A stretch of 64,000 nucleotides of DNA from Solwaraspora sp. WMMD791 (GTDB lineage: Bacteria; Actinomycetota; Actinomycetes; Mycobacteriales; Micromonosporaceae). Each line of letters opens with the position of its first letter. The first letter of the stretch is position 1. The position numbers and the translations under genes were made by a program. The notes below the pieces were generated by a model. That model was not told where the DNA came from. It did no database searches and worked only from the letters and a program-made list of their open reading frames with translations. Positions 34,168 through 42,892 of the stretch are shown here, piece by piece. The DNA lies in the NCBI RefSeq assembly GCF_029581195.1, contig NZ_CP120737.1, forward strand, positions 5,309,001 to 5,373,000, read 5' to 3'.

Positions 34168-34818
34168 TCACGCCTCGCCGGCCAGCAGCCGGGCGACGGT
34201 CTCGGCGGTCGCCTGCACCTGCGCGCCGATCGCCGCCACGTCCAGGGTGCCCATCGCCACCACCCCGACGCTGGCCTCCAGGCCGGGCACCCCGAGCACC
34301 GGGGCCGCGACCCCGTACGCGCCGGGTTGCAGCTCGCCGCTGCTGGTCACCGGTCCGGGCGTACCGTCGCGGCCGGCCAGGATCGCCCGCCCGGCGGCCC
34401 CGCGATCCACCGGATGCCGCGATCCGGTCCGGTACGCCACGTGGAACGCCGTCCAGCTGGGCTCGACGACGGCGAGCGCCACCGCCTCGACGCCCTCGGC
34501 GACGGTCAGGTGGGCGGTGGCCCCGGCGGACTCGGCGAGCCGGCGCAGCGCCGGCAGTGCGGCGTCGGCCAGCAGCGGCTGCGCCCGGCGGGCCAGCTGC
34601 AGCAGCCCGGCACCGAGCCGTAGCCGGCCGGCGGAGTCCCGGCGCAGCATGCCGTGCGCGGTCAGCGTGGTGGCCAGCCGGTAGACGGCGGCCCGGCCCA
34701 CCCCCAACTGGTTGGCGGCCTCGGTGACGCTGACCCCGCCGGGCGCTTCGGCGACCAGCCGCAGCAGCCGCAGCCCCCGGTCCAGGGTCTGCGCCGTCTC
34801 CGCCCCTCGCGCGTCCAC
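34168..34818 (-). CDS. IclR family transcriptional regulator
   Basis: A 216-residue regulator. The N-terminal winged helix (residues 10-65) reads TLDRGLRLLRLVAEAPGGVS, then QLGVGRAAVYRLATTLTAHG. The C-terminal GAF-like IclR effector domain (residues 80-216) includes LRRLAESAGATAHLTVAEGV and YRTGSRHPVDRGAAGRAILA. It starts at a GTG only 42 bp from the divergent cysS start; longer open sequence on this strand across cysS is noise. The ligand and targets are unknown. A role in the neighbouring housekeeping operon is not implied. Confidence 0.87.
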   Translation of the reverse strand: MDARGAETAQTLDRGLRLLRLVAEAPGGVSVTEAANQLGVGRAAVYRLATTLTAHGMLRRDSAGRLRLGAGLLQLARRAQPLLADAALPALRRLAESAGATAHLTVAEGVEAVALAVVEPSWTAFHVAYRTGSRHPVDRGAAGRAILAGRDGTPGPVTSSGELQPGAYGVAAPVLGVPGLEASVGVVAMGTLDVAAIGAQVQATAETVARLLAGEA

Positions 34819-34860
34819 TCCGACAGCGTACGGACGCCTGCCAGTCGGTACCCTCGTAGC

Positions 34861-36306
34861 GTGACGCTCCGCTTGTACGACACCGCGACCCGGTCCGTGC
34901 GGGACTTCGTGCCCCGCCAACCCGGCGAGGTCTCGATCTACCTGTGTGGGCTCACCGTCCAGTCCGCCCCGCACATCGGTCACCTTCGCTCCGGCGTCAA
35001 CTACGACGTGCTGCGCCGCTGGCTGACCCACCGTGGGCTGCGGGTCACCTTCATCCGCAACATCACCGACATCGACGACAAGGTGCTGGAGAAGGCGGCC
35101 GCCGCCGGTCAGCCGTTCTGGTCGATCGCGTACGCCAACGAGCTGGTGCTGGCCGCCGCGTACCGGTCGCTGAACGTGCTGCCGCCGACGTACGAGCCGC
35201 GCGCCACCGGGCACGTGCCGGAGATGCACCAGCTGATCGAGCTGCTCATCGAGCGCGGCCACGCCTACCCGGCCGGCGACGGCAGCGGCGACGTCTACTT
35301 CGACGTCGCCTCGTACGCCGACTACGGCGCCCTGTCCGGGCAGCGCCTCGACGCGATGCAGCCGGCCGAGGACTGCGTCGGGCGGGCCAAACGCGATCCG
35401 CGTGACTTCGCCCTGTGGAAGGGCGTCAAGCCGGACGAGCCCGCCGACGCGGCCTGGCCGTCGCCGTGGGGTCCGGGCCGGCCCGGCTGGCACATCGAGT
35501 GCTCGGCGATGGGCTGGCGCTACCTGGGTGCCGAGTTCGACATCCACGGCGGCGGACTGGATCTGACCTTCCCGCACCACGAGAACGAGATCGCCCAGTC
35601 GAAGGCGGCCGGGCTGCCGTTCGCCCGCTACTGGGTGCACCACGGCCTGCTGAACCTGGGTGCGGCGAAGATGAGCAAGTCGCTGGGCAACGTCGTCGAC
35701 CTCGGCCACGTCGCCGAGATCGGGGTACGTCCGGCCGAGTTGCGCTACTACCTGACCGCCGCGCACTACCGGTCCCGCATCGACTACTCCGACGACGCGT
35801 TGCGGGAGAGCGCGACGGCGTACCGGCGGGTCGAAGGGTTCGTGCGGCGGGCGGTGGAACGGGTCGGCGCGGTCGCCGCCACCGACGTTCCGGCGGCGTT
35901 CGCCGCCGCGATGGACGACGACCTGAACACGTCGGCGGCGTTCGCGGTGCTGCACGACGAGATCCGCGACGGCAACAACCTGCTCGCCGGCGCGAGCGCG
36001 AGCTCCGACGCCGACGGCGGCGCCGACGACCAGGCGCTGCGGGCCAGCCTCGGCCGGGTCCGCGCCATGGTGGGCGTGCTCGGCCTCGACCCGCTCGACC
36101 CGGCGTGGGGCGACACCGCCCCCCGCGACGAGCTGCGCGGCGCCGTCGACGCGCTGATCGCCCTCGCCCTCGACCAGCGGGCGCAGGCCCGCGCCCGGCG
36201 TGACTGGGCCGCCGCCGACGCGGTGCGTGACCAGCTCAAACAGGCCGGGATCGCGGTCGAGGACACCCCGCACGGACCCCGATGGACCATTGGAGAGCAG
36301 ACCTGA
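34861..36306 (+). CDS. cysS: Cysteine--tRNA ligase
   Basis: A 481-residue class I aminoacyl-tRNA synthetase that charges tRNA-Cys in the cytoplasm. The HIGH motif is HIGH itself ([11 protein letters not shown]), and the KMSKS loop reads AKMSKSLGN. The zinc ligands are visible: Cys in IYLCG, Cys in HIECSAMG and His/Glu in [23 protein letters not shown] is also highly typical. The C-terminal helical tRNA-binding part follows. It starts with a GTG and overlaps the rlmB start by one base (TGATG), the usual actinobacterial cysS-rlmB operon. MshC, the mycothiol paralogue, is rejected because the motifs match CysS better. Confidence 0.95.
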   Translation: MTLRLYDTATRSVRDFVPRQPGEVSIYLCGLTVQSAPHIGHLRSGVNYDVLRRWLTHRGLRVTFIRNITDIDDKVLEKAAAAGQPFWSIAYANELVLAAAYRSLNVLPPTYEPRATGHVPEMHQLIELLIERGHAYPAGDGSGDVYFDVASYADYGALSGQRLDAMQPAEDCVGRAKRDPRDFALWKGVKPDEPADAAWPSPWGPGRPGWHIECSAMGWRYLGAEFDIHGGGLDLTFPHHENEIAQSKAAGLPFARYWVHHGLLNLGAAKMSKSLGNVVDLGHVAEIGVRPAELRYYLTAAHYRSRIDYSDDALRESATAYRRVEGFVRRAVERVGAVAATDVPAAFAAAMDDDLNTSAAFAVLHDEIRDGNNLLAGASASSDADGGADDQALRASLGRVRAMVGVLGLDPLDPAWGDTAPRDELRGAVDALIALALDQRAQARARRDWAAADAVRDQLKQAGIAVEDTPHGPRWTIGEQT

Positions 36307-37421
36307 TGCCCGGCAACTCGCAACGACGTGGCCGGCGGGTCACCTCCAAGAAGGGCACCACCCAGGGCTCCGGCGGCAAGAACCGCTCCAGCCTGTCCGG
36401 CAAGGGCCGCACCCTGCCCGCTGACGAACGCCCCTGGCACAAGGGCTACTCCGGCACCGAGAAGCTGCCGAACAAGACCGCCTGGAAGCAGGAGAAGGAG
36501 CGCCGGGCGGCGGCCGCCGAAGGCCGGGCACCGAAGGTCGGCGTACCGGGGACGAAGGACACCACCTGGGGCGGCGGTGGCCGCAGCCGGGGCGGCCCGG
36601 TCAGCGGCAAGCTGACCCGTGGCGGTGCCCGGTCCGGGCCACGGGTCTCCCCGGGCCGCAAGGCCCACCCGCCGAAGGACGCCCCGGAGCTGCTGGTCGG
36701 GCGTAACCCGGTGGTCGAGGCGCTGCGGGCCAACGTACCGGGCACGGCGCTCTACATCGCCCAGGGTATCGACGTCGACGAGCGGGTGACCGAGCTGGTG
36801 CGGGCCGCCGGTGACCGGGGCATCGCGATCCTGGAGATCAGCCGGGCCGAGCTGGACCGGATGACCGGCGGCGTGCTGCACCAGGGCGTCGGGCTGCAGG
36901 TGCCGGCGTACGCGTACGAGCCGTTCGAGGATCTGATCGCGGCGGCGGCCGAGCAGCCGGAGCCGCTGCTGGTGGCGCTGGACGGGGTGACCGATCCGCG
37001 TAACCTCGGCGCGGTGGTCCGCTCGGCGGCGGCGTTCGGCGCGCACGGCGTGTTCGTGCCGGAGCGGCGGGCTGCCGGGATCACCGCGACGGCGTGGCGG
37101 ACCAGCGCCGGCGCGGCCGCCCGGATGCCGGTCAGCCAGGTGGTCAACCTGACCCGCGCGGTGAAGAAGTGCCAGGCGGAGGGGTTCGTCGTGGTCGGCC
37201 TGGACGCCGACGGCGAGACCGACCTGTACGACCTGGAGGCCGCCGTCGGCCCGCTGGTCGTGGTGGTCGGCTCGGAGGGCCGGGGCCTGTCGCGGCTCGT
37301 CGGCGAGACCTGCGATCTGCGGGTACGCATCCCGATGCACTCCGACGTCGAATCGCTCAACGCCAGTGTCGCCGCCGCTGTCACCCTCGCCGAAGTGGCC
37401 CGCCGCCGCGCTGTCGGCTGA
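36306..37421 (+). CDS. rlmB: 23S rRNA 2'-O-ribose methyltransferase (SpoU/TrmH family)
   Basis: A 371-residue RlmB-type enzyme that 2'-O-methylates a guanosine of 23S rRNA using S-adenosylmethionine. Residues 1-125 are a long, basic, Gly/Lys-rich and probably disordered extension. The substrate-binding domain begins at [20 protein letters not shown] (residue 130). The SPOUT knot motifs are [32 protein letters not shown] and [20 protein letters not shown]. The start overlaps the cysS stop, giving translational coupling. The stop codon lies in the first of three tandem 23-bp repeats. Confidence 0.92.
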   Translation: MPGNSQRRGRRVTSKKGTTQGSGGKNRSSLSGKGRTLPADERPWHKGYSGTEKLPNKTAWKQEKERRAAAAEGRAPKVGVPGTKDTTWGGGGRSRGGPVSGKLTRGGARSGPRVSPGRKAHPPKDAPELLVGRNPVVEALRANVPGTALYIAQGIDVDERVTELVRAAGDRGIAILEISRAELDRMTGGVLHQGVGLQVPAYAYEPFEDLIAAAAEQPEPLLVALDGVTDPRNLGAVVRSAAAFGAHGVFVPERRAAGITATAWRTSAGAAARMPVSQVVNLTRAVKKCQAEGFVVVGLDADGETDLYDLEAAVGPLVVVVGSEGRGLSRLVGETCDLRVRIPMHSDVESLNASVAAAVTLAEVARRRAVG

Positions 37422-37467
37422 CCCGCCGCCGCGCTGTCGGCTGACCCCCCGCCGTGCTGCCGGCTGA
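37399..37467. repeat. Stop-codon-spanning 23-bp tandem repeat (three copies)
   Basis: Three head-to-tail 23-bp units (37399-37421, 37422-37444, 37445-37467) each end in ...cggctga. The first two are identical (cccgccgccgcgctgtcgg then ctga) and the third differs at three positions. The TGA ending the first unit is the stop of rlmB. Because 23 is not a multiple of three, the three TGAs fall in all three reading frames. Confidence 0.9.
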
Positions 37468-37577
37468 CCCGCCGGCCGGCACCGGGACCGGGACGCTCGG
37501 CCGATCGCTGATCACCGGGTCAGCCACCCGTAGCATGCCGGGGGCGGGACGGTCCCGCCGGCAGCGGAGGTCAGCGG

Positions 37578-40292
37578 ATGACAGGGCAGGACGGGGGCTT
37601 CGCTCTCGGCGTCGACCTGGGCACGTCGCACACCGTGGCGGTGCTGCGCTGGCCGGACGGTCGGACCCGCCCGCTGCTGTTCGACGGCGCGCCGCTGCTG
37701 CCGTCCGGGGTGTTCCTCGGTGACCGGCTGTACGTCGGCCGGGACGCGCAGCGCCTCGCCCAGGCCGACCCGGCCCGGTACGAGCCGAATCCGAAACGCC
37801 GGGTCGACGAGCCGACGGTGCTGCTCGGCGACCGGGAGGTGCCCACCGTCGACCTGCTCGCCGCCGTCCTCGGCGTGGTCGCTCGGTCGGCGGTGGAGGC
37901 CGTCGGGTTCCTGCCTGTGGCGGCGTTGACGTATCCGGCCGCCTGGGGTGCCCGCCGTCGGGACGTCCTGGCGCATGCGGTGGCCCGCGCCGGCTGGCCG
38001 CCGGTCGCCGACGGGTCGGGCCGATCCGCCGGCACCGGGAACGGGCCGCCGGCCGGGACCCGGCTGGTGCCGGAGCCGGTCGCGGCGGCCCGCTACTTCG
38101 CCGACGTGCTGCGCCGGCCGGTGCCCGTCGGGCAGGCGCTGGCCGTGTTCGACTTCGGCGGCGGCACCCTGGACGTCGCCGTGGTCCGCAACGAGGGGGT
38201 GGACCCCGCCGGCCGGGCCCGGTTCGTCGTGATCGGCTCGGGTGGCCTGGCCGAACTTGGCGGCCTCGACCTGGACGCGGCGCTTGTCGAACACCTCGGC
38301 GGGGTGCTGGATCCGCAGGTGGGTCGCCAGTTGGCGGCGCCGGCGACGCCGGCGCAGTGGCGCAACCGGCGGCAGTTCTGGGACGACGTACGCGGCGCCA
38401 AGGAGATGCTGTCCCGGTCGTCGTCGGCGCCGGTCGCCGTACCGGGGGTGGACCGGGCGGTGCACCTGACCCGCGACGAACTGGAGCGGGTCGCCACCCC
38501 GCTGGTCCGCCGGGGTGTGCTGGAGGCGGCGCGGGTGATCGACGGCTGTGGGCTCGGCCGCGACCAGCTCGCCGGGTTGTTCCTGGTCGGCGGCTCGTCC
38601 CGGGTGCCGCTGGTGGCCCGGCTGCTGCACAGCGAGCTGGGCGTCGCGCCGACCGTACTGGAGCAGCCGGAGTTGCCGGTCGCCGAAGGTGCCCTGGCGG
38701 AGCTGGCCCCGGCAGCGACGCCGGCCGCACCCGGCCCGGCCACGGCCACGTCGCCGGCCGGCGCGGCTCACGTGTCCCCGGCCGCGCGCGGTCCGGTGCC
38801 GCCGGCCGCGTCCGGTCCGTTGCCGCCGGCCGCGTCCGGTCCGTTGCCGCCGGCCGCGTCCGGTCCGGTGCCGCCGGCCGCGTCCGGCGCGGCCGCGGTG
38901 CCGCCGGTCGGCGGGGCCACGGGGCGGCCGGCGCGGTCGAAGCGGCTGCCGTGGCTGGTCGGCGCGGCGTCGCTGGCCCTGGTCGCGGTGGTCACCGCCA
39001 CCGTGGTCTATTTGCTGCGGGACCCGGCCCGGCCGATCGAGTTCCGGGCGTTCACCCCGGTCGGCACGGCGATCACCGTCGGTGAGGACGCCGACGCCGA
39101 CTTCACCCAGCTCGTCGCCGGTCAGGCGTACGGCGGCTACGTCCGCGACGACGGCCGCCTCGGGGTCGTCGCCATCGACGCGGCGAGCGGCGAGAAACAG
39201 TGGGACGCCGCCACGACGGTACGGTCCGACCGGTGGGCGGGCCTGCGGGCCACCCCGGACGCGCTGATCGCCGTCGCCGACGGGTTGAGCAGCGAGCCCC
39301 GGCCGGTCGCGGTGCTCGATCCCGACGACGGCCGGCAACGGTGGAACTTCGCGATCACCGGCGACGACCAGATTTTCGTCTTCGACGACGTCCTCGTCTG
39401 GTCGGACGTGGCCGGGGCCCGGCTGGTCGGGCTGGACCTGACCGACGGCACCCGCCGCTGGTCGCACCAGAACCCGGCCGACGAGTACGGCGCCACCGAC
39501 ACGGCGGTGTATCCGGCGGTCAGCGCCGCCGACCTGACCGGGCCGGCCGGGTTCGACGGGGTGCCCACCGCGCCGGACCACGGCGACGACCGCCGGTTGG
39601 CCCAGGTCACCGCGACCCGGCAGGTACGGGTCTTCGACGCGGCCAGCGGCGAGCTGCTCGGTGAGCGGTCCAACGTGGCCGGGCCGACCGACACGGCGAT
39701 GGTGTACGCCGGCTGGCTGCTGATCGCCCCGTCGGACAGCGGCTACCGGTTGGCCGCGTACGACCTGTCGACCACCGGCGAGGCGGTCAACCTCTACACC
39801 CCGGCGGACGACCAACGGCGGTTGCAGGCCATGGTGCCCTGCGGTGGGGTGCTGGTCTGTCTGCTGGAGTCGACCGGGTTCAGCGCCGACACCAACGAGC
39901 TGGTGGTGATCGACCTGGATGAGCGGGCGCAACGGTGGCGGGTCGACGCGGCCGAGTTCGACGTCGTCGTGCCGGTGGGCGAGCACGTTCTGCTGCGGCG
40001 CAGCGCCACCGATCATCTGTCGCTGCTGCTCGACGCGTCAGGTACGGAGGTGCTGCGCCGCGAGGGCGTCGCGGTCCGGGTCGACGCGGCGAACCTGCTG
40101 TGGTTCCGGGACGACCCGAGCAGTTACGCCGACGACGTGAGCGTGGCCGGCGTACCGGTGTCGGCCCCGGCCGACCTGCTCGAACTCGGGGTGCTCGGCG
40201 ATGTGGTGGCCGCAGCGTGCTCGTGGGACCGGTCGGTGATCGTCTGCCCGACCGACGACGGGTTCGTGACGCACCGGTTCGTCGCCGACTGA
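37578..40292 (+). CDS. Hsp70-type ATPase fused to membrane segment and beta-propeller-like domain
   Basis: A 904-residue protein. Residues 8-380 are an actin/Hsp70-type ATPase: GVDLGTSHTVAV (phosphate 1), VFDFGGGTLDVAVV (phosphate 2) and LFLVGGSSRVPLVARLL (adenosine). The Hsp70 substrate-binding domain is missing. Residues 385-455 are an Ala/Pro-rich linker with four GP(V/L)PPAAS repeats. A transmembrane helix follows at about 457-478 (WLVGAASLALVAVVTATVVY). Residues 490-904 form an exported PQQ-type beta-propeller-like domain with repeats such as VVAIDAASGEKQWDAAT and LVGLDLTDGTRRWSHQ. It looks like a sensor that joins an outside binding domain to a cytoplasmic ATPase. The ATG follows GGAGG. 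Confidence 0.85.
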   Translation: MTGQDGGFALGVDLGTSHTVAVLRWPDGRTRPLLFDGAPLLPSGVFLGDRLYVGRDAQRLAQADPARYEPNPKRRVDEPTVLLGDREVPTVDLLAAVLGVVARSAVEAVGFLPVAALTYPAAWGARRRDVLAHAVARAGWPPVADGSGRSAGTGNGPPAGTRLVPEPVAAARYFADVLRRPVPVGQALAVFDFGGGTLDVAVVRNEGVDPAGRARFVVIGSGGLAELGGLDLDAALVEHLGGVLDPQVGRQLAAPATPAQWRNRRQFWDDVRGAKEMLSRSSSAPVAVPGVDRAVHLTRDELERVATPLVRRGVLEAARVIDGCGLGRDQLAGLFLVGGSSRVPLVARLLHSELGVAPTVLEQPELPVAEGALAELAPAATPAAPGPATATSPAGAAHVSPAARGPVPPAASGPLPPAASGPLPPAASGPVPPAASGAAAVPPVGGATGRPARSKRLPWLVGAASLALVAVVTATVVYLLRDPARPIEFRAFTPVGTAITVGEDADADFTQLVAGQAYGGYVRDDGRLGVVAIDAASGEKQWDAATTVRSDRWAGLRATPDALIAVADGLSSEPRPVAVLDPDDGRQRWNFAITGDDQIFVFDDVLVWSDVAGARLVGLDLTDGTRRWSHQNPADEYGATDTAVYPAVSAADLTGPAGFDGVPTAPDHGDDRRLAQVTATRQVRVFDAASGELLGERSNVAGPTDTAMVYAGWLLIAPSDSGYRLAAYDLSTTGEAVNLYTPADDQRRLQAMVPCGGVLVCLLESTGFSADTNELVVIDLDERAQRWRVDAAEFDVVVPVGEHVLLRRSATDHLSLLLDASGTEVLRREGVAVRVDAANLLWFRDDPSSYADDVSVAGVPVSAPADLLELGVLGDVVAAACSWDRSVIVCPTDDGFVTHRFVAD
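38790..38885 (+). repeat. Four tandem 24-bp repeats encoding GP(V/L)PPAAS
   Basis: Four 24-bp units begin ggtccg(g/t)tgccgccggcc and encode an eight-residue Pro/Ala linker motif in the Hsp70-propeller gene. The length is a multiple of three, so expansion or loss alters only linker length. Confidence 0.9.
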
Positions 40293-40319
40293 ACAGCCGC
40301 CTGGACCGCCAGCAGCGAC

Positions 40320-40943
40320 CTACTGCTGCGGGCCGGTGCGGCGCAGTACGGCGTGCAGGCCGTGCAGGGTGTAGCCGAGCAGGATCGGTGCCAGCACCGG
40401 GATGGTCAGGGCGCTGAGCAGGGCGGCGAGGCTGACGACCCCGGCGGCGGCCAGGATCGCCAGTGGCCGCTGTTCGACGAGCCGCCAGGTGCGGCGTACC
40501 GCCGCTCGCCAGCCGGCGCCGGCCCGGCCGACCTCGACCACGACGAGGCCGGCGAAGCCGGCGACCAGCGCGGCCAGCACCAGGGTGCCGACCAGCATGA
40601 CGGTGCCGCCGGGCACCACCCCGGCGGAGATCAGCACCGCGTTGCCGCCGAGTACGCCGATCGCGACGGCCGCCACGGCGGTGGCGGCGGCTCCGGGCAG
40701 CAGTGCGCGCCAGAAGCCGCCGGCCAGCTCCCGCAGGCTCGGCCAGTGGCCGTCGACGGTCCACCGGTGGATGGCGGTGCTGGCGGTGGCGACCGCCGCG
40801 CCCGCCGTCAGCACGGCGGCCGAGGCGAGCGCGGTGACGATGCCCAGCAGCGCCAGGTCGGTGGCGGCCCGCAGGGTGTCGCGCCAGTCGGCCCGAGCCG
40901 GGGCCGGGGTGTCCGGCCAGTCGGGTCGCGACACGGTGGTCAC
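40320..40943 (-). CDS. YesL-like (DUF624-type) membrane protein
   Basis: A 207-residue protein with about five hydrophobic segments (LALLGIVTALASAAVLTAGA, AATAVAAVAIGVLGGNAVLI, VMLVGTLVLAALVAGFAGLV, AILAAAGVVSLAALLSALTI). The cytoplasmic phrase AGWRAAVRRTWRLVEQRPL is present. Size, topology and position after carbohydrate ABC permeases fit the YesL/DUF624 family, which accompanies sugar uptake operons. Its GTG overlaps the stop of the upstream permease (GTGA). It is probably an accessory of the transporter or of its regulation; the exact role is unknown. Confidence 0.7.
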   Translation of the reverse strand: MTTVSRPDWPDTPAPARADWRDTLRAATDLALLGIVTALASAAVLTAGAAVATASTAIHRWTVDGHWPSLRELAGGFWRALLPGAAATAVAAVAIGVLGGNAVLISAGVVPGGTVMLVGTLVLAALVAGFAGLVVVEVGRAGAGWRAAVRRTWRLVEQRPLAILAAAGVVSLAALLSALTIPVLAPILLGYTLHGLHAVLRRTGPQQ

Positions 40944-41812
40944 CCCTTGAGTCCGCTGGTGTTGATGCCCTGCACCAGCATTTTCTGGAACGCCAGGAAG
41001 AAAAGGAAGACCGGCAGCAGGGAGAGCACGGACATGGCGAACATCGGGCCGAGCGAGGTCTGCCCGGTGGAGTCGATGAACAGTCGCAGCCCGATCGGCA
41101 CCGTGTAGCTTTCCACGCTCGGCAGGTAGATCAGCTGGGTGAGGAAGTCGTTCCAGGTCCAGATGAACGAGAAGATCGCCGTGGTGACCAGCGCCGGGCG
41201 GGCCAGTGGCACGATCACGTACCGGAACACCCCGAACGGCGAGCAGCCGTCGATCTTGGCCGCGTCGTCGAGGTCACGGGGGATGCCCCGCATGAACTGG
41301 ACCATCAGGAAGACGAAGAACGCCTCGGTGGCCAGCAGCTTCGGCACGATCAACGGCAGTGGGGTGTCGATCCAGCCGAACGTGTTGAACATGATGTACT
41401 GCGGCACGATCAGCACGTGGCTGGGCAGCAGCAACGTACCGATCATGATGGCGAACCAGACCTTGCGGGCCCGGAACCGTAGCCGCGCGAAGGCGTACGC
41501 CGCCAGCAGGCAGGAGACCGCGTTGGCGACCACCGTGGCGGTGGCGATCACCGTGCTGTTCCAGAAGAACCGGCCGAACGAGATGTTGCGCAGGTAGTTC
41601 CAGCCGTCCGGGTAGTTGGCCCAGGTCGGGTCCTGCGGGATGACCGACAGGTTGCTGGCCACCTCGGTCGGCGACTTCAGCGACGAGCCGACCACCCAGA
41701 TCAGCGGGTAGAGGACCACGACGAGGATGGTGACCAGCATCGCCACCCGGGCGACGGCGCGCACGCCGGTGCCGGCCCGGCGGCGGGTGTACGGAGCAGC
41801 CTGCGATGTCAT
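40940..41812 (-). CDS. Carbohydrate ABC transporter permease (MalG type)
   Basis: A 290-residue inner-membrane permease of the CUT1 family with six predicted helices, beginning VAMLVTILVVVLYPLIWVVG. The EAA loop that contacts the ATPase is DLDDAAKIDGCSPFGVFRYV followed by IVPLARPAL. The C-terminal LAFQKMLVQGINTSGLKG is typical of MalG-type proteins. Its ATG overlaps the stop of the MalF-type gene (TGATG). With that permease it forms the channel for the sugar delivered by the binding protein at 42893-44242. Given the gene neighbourhood, the cargo is probably a pectin-derived oligo- or monosaccharide. Confidence 0.92.
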   Translation of the reverse strand: MTSQAAPYTRRRAGTGVRAVARVAMLVTILVVVLYPLIWVVGSSLKSPTEVASNLSVIPQDPTWANYPDGWNYLRNISFGRFFWNSTVIATATVVANAVSCLLAAYAFARLRFRARKVWFAIMIGTLLLPSHVLIVPQYIMFNTFGWIDTPLPLIVPKLLATEAFFVFLMVQFMRGIPRDLDDAAKIDGCSPFGVFRYVIVPLARPALVTTAIFSFIWTWNDFLTQLIYLPSVESYTVPIGLRLFIDSTGQTSLGPMFAMSVLSLLPVFLFFLAFQKMLVQGINTSGLKG

Positions 41813-42804
41813 CAGTCGTTGTCTCCGTCCGAGTAGTGCACCCAGAACCGCCCGGTGCTGAAGAACAGCACCGTGATCAGGCCGATCGCGATCAGGAAGA
41901 TCCAGGCCAATGCGGACGCGTACCCCATCTGGAACTCGGTGAAGCCCTTCTCGTAGAGGTACAGCGTGTAGAGCATCGTCGAGTCGACCGGTCCGCCGGT
42001 GCCGTTGCTGATCACGAAGGCGGCGGTGAAGCCCTGGAAGCCGTTGATGGTCTCCAGCACCAGGTTGAAGAAGATCACCGGGGAGAGCATCGGCAGGGTC
42101 ACGTTGAAGAACTGCCGGACCTTGCCGGCGCCGTCGACCGAGGCCGCCTCGTACAGCTCGGTCGGCACCTGCTTGAGCCCGGCCAGGAAGATCACCATCG
42201 GGGCACCGAACTGCCAGATGGCCAGGACCATCAGGGTCTCCAGCGCCCACGCCGGGTCGTTGACCCACGGTCGGCCGGTGATGCCGAACAGGGCCAGGAA
42301 GTCGTTGAACGCGCCGTCGCCGCTGAACATCGCCCGCCAGATCAGCGCCAGCGCGACGCTGCCGCCGAGCAGCGACGGCAGGTAGAACAGGCTGCGGAAC
42401 AGCCCGACGCCGCGGGACTCGCGGTTGAGCAGCAGCGCGACGCCGAGGGCGGCGGCCAACTTCAGCGGTACGGCGACGAACGCGAAGAGCAGCGTCACCC
42501 ACACCGAGTGGCGGAACGTCTGGTCGTTGACGAACAGGTCCCAGTAGTTCTGCAAGCCCACCCACTCGACGAACTCCCAGGACGACAGGATGTCGTAGTT
42601 GGTGAAGCTCAGGTAGAGCGAGAACAGCATGGGGAAGGCGGTGATCGCCATCAGCCCCAGCAGCCACGGGGTGAGGAAGACGTACCCGGCCAGCCCTTCG
42701 CCGTGCCGGCGGCTGGCGCCCGGGGCGCTGCCGCGCCGGGCGCCGCTACGGGCCGGGGCGGTGGTGCTGGTCGTGGCCGGAGCGGGTTTCGTGGTCATGG
42801 CCAC
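41812..42804 (-). CDS. Carbohydrate ABC transporter permease (MalF type)
   Basis: A 330-residue CUT1 permease. A polar, Ala/Thr-rich N-terminus of about 35 residues is followed by six helices (GYVFLTPWLLGLMAITAFPM onward). The EAA motif reads LYEAASVDGAGKVRQFFNVT followed by LPMLSPV. The GTG at 42804 has AAAGG nine bases upstream; an ATG two codons later is possible. It pairs with the MalG-type permease and is separated from the binding-protein gene by a strong hairpin. The transporter operon encodes no ATPase; the MsmK-like ATPase at 56308-57396 is a likely partner. Confidence 0.92.
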   Translation of the reverse strand: MAMTTKPAPATTSTTAPARSGARRGSAPGASRRHGEGLAGYVFLTPWLLGLMAITAFPMLFSLYLSFTNYDILSSWEFVEWVGLQNYWDLFVNDQTFRHSVWVTLLFAFVAVPLKLAAALGVALLLNRESRGVGLFRSLFYLPSLLGGSVALALIWRAMFSGDGAFNDFLALFGITGRPWVNDPAWALETLMVLAIWQFGAPMVIFLAGLKQVPTELYEAASVDGAGKVRQFFNVTLPMLSPVIFFNLVLETINGFQGFTAAFVISNGTGGPVDSTMLYTLYLYEKGFTEFQMGYASALAWIFLIAIGLITVLFFSTGRFWVHYSDGDND

Positions 42805-42830
42805 GATCGGGGTCCTTTCTGGGTGTCAAG

Positions 42831-42872
42831 GGTCGTGGTGCCCACGGCGAGTCCACCGTGGGCACCACGACC
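42831..42872 (-). terminator. Intercistronic hairpin between binding-protein and permease genes
   Basis: Arms GGTCGTGGTGCCCACGG and CCGTGGGCACCACGACC pair perfectly over 17 bp around an 8-base loop. It lies between the binding-protein stop and the permease start. Such structures usually cause partial termination or protect upstream mRNA, so the binding protein is made in excess over the permeases. Confidence 0.8.
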
Positions 42873-42892
42873 GTGCGCCGGTCCGGCCCGGA

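Noticed and set aside
34819-36273. Extension of the IclR reading frame across the whole cysS gene on the minus strand.
   Set aside because: The IclR domain starts at 34818; the upstream part is low-complexity sequence antisense to a certain gene.
34861-36306. MshC (mycothiol ligase) as identity for the CysS-like gene.
   Set aside because: The HIGH-region wording and the overlap with rlmB fit cysteinyl-tRNA synthetase.
38790-38885. Regular repeats considered as a possible CRISPR array.
   Set aside because: The units are contiguous, without spacers, and encode a protein linker. The same holds for 3523-3582; no CRISPR array or cas gene was seen.
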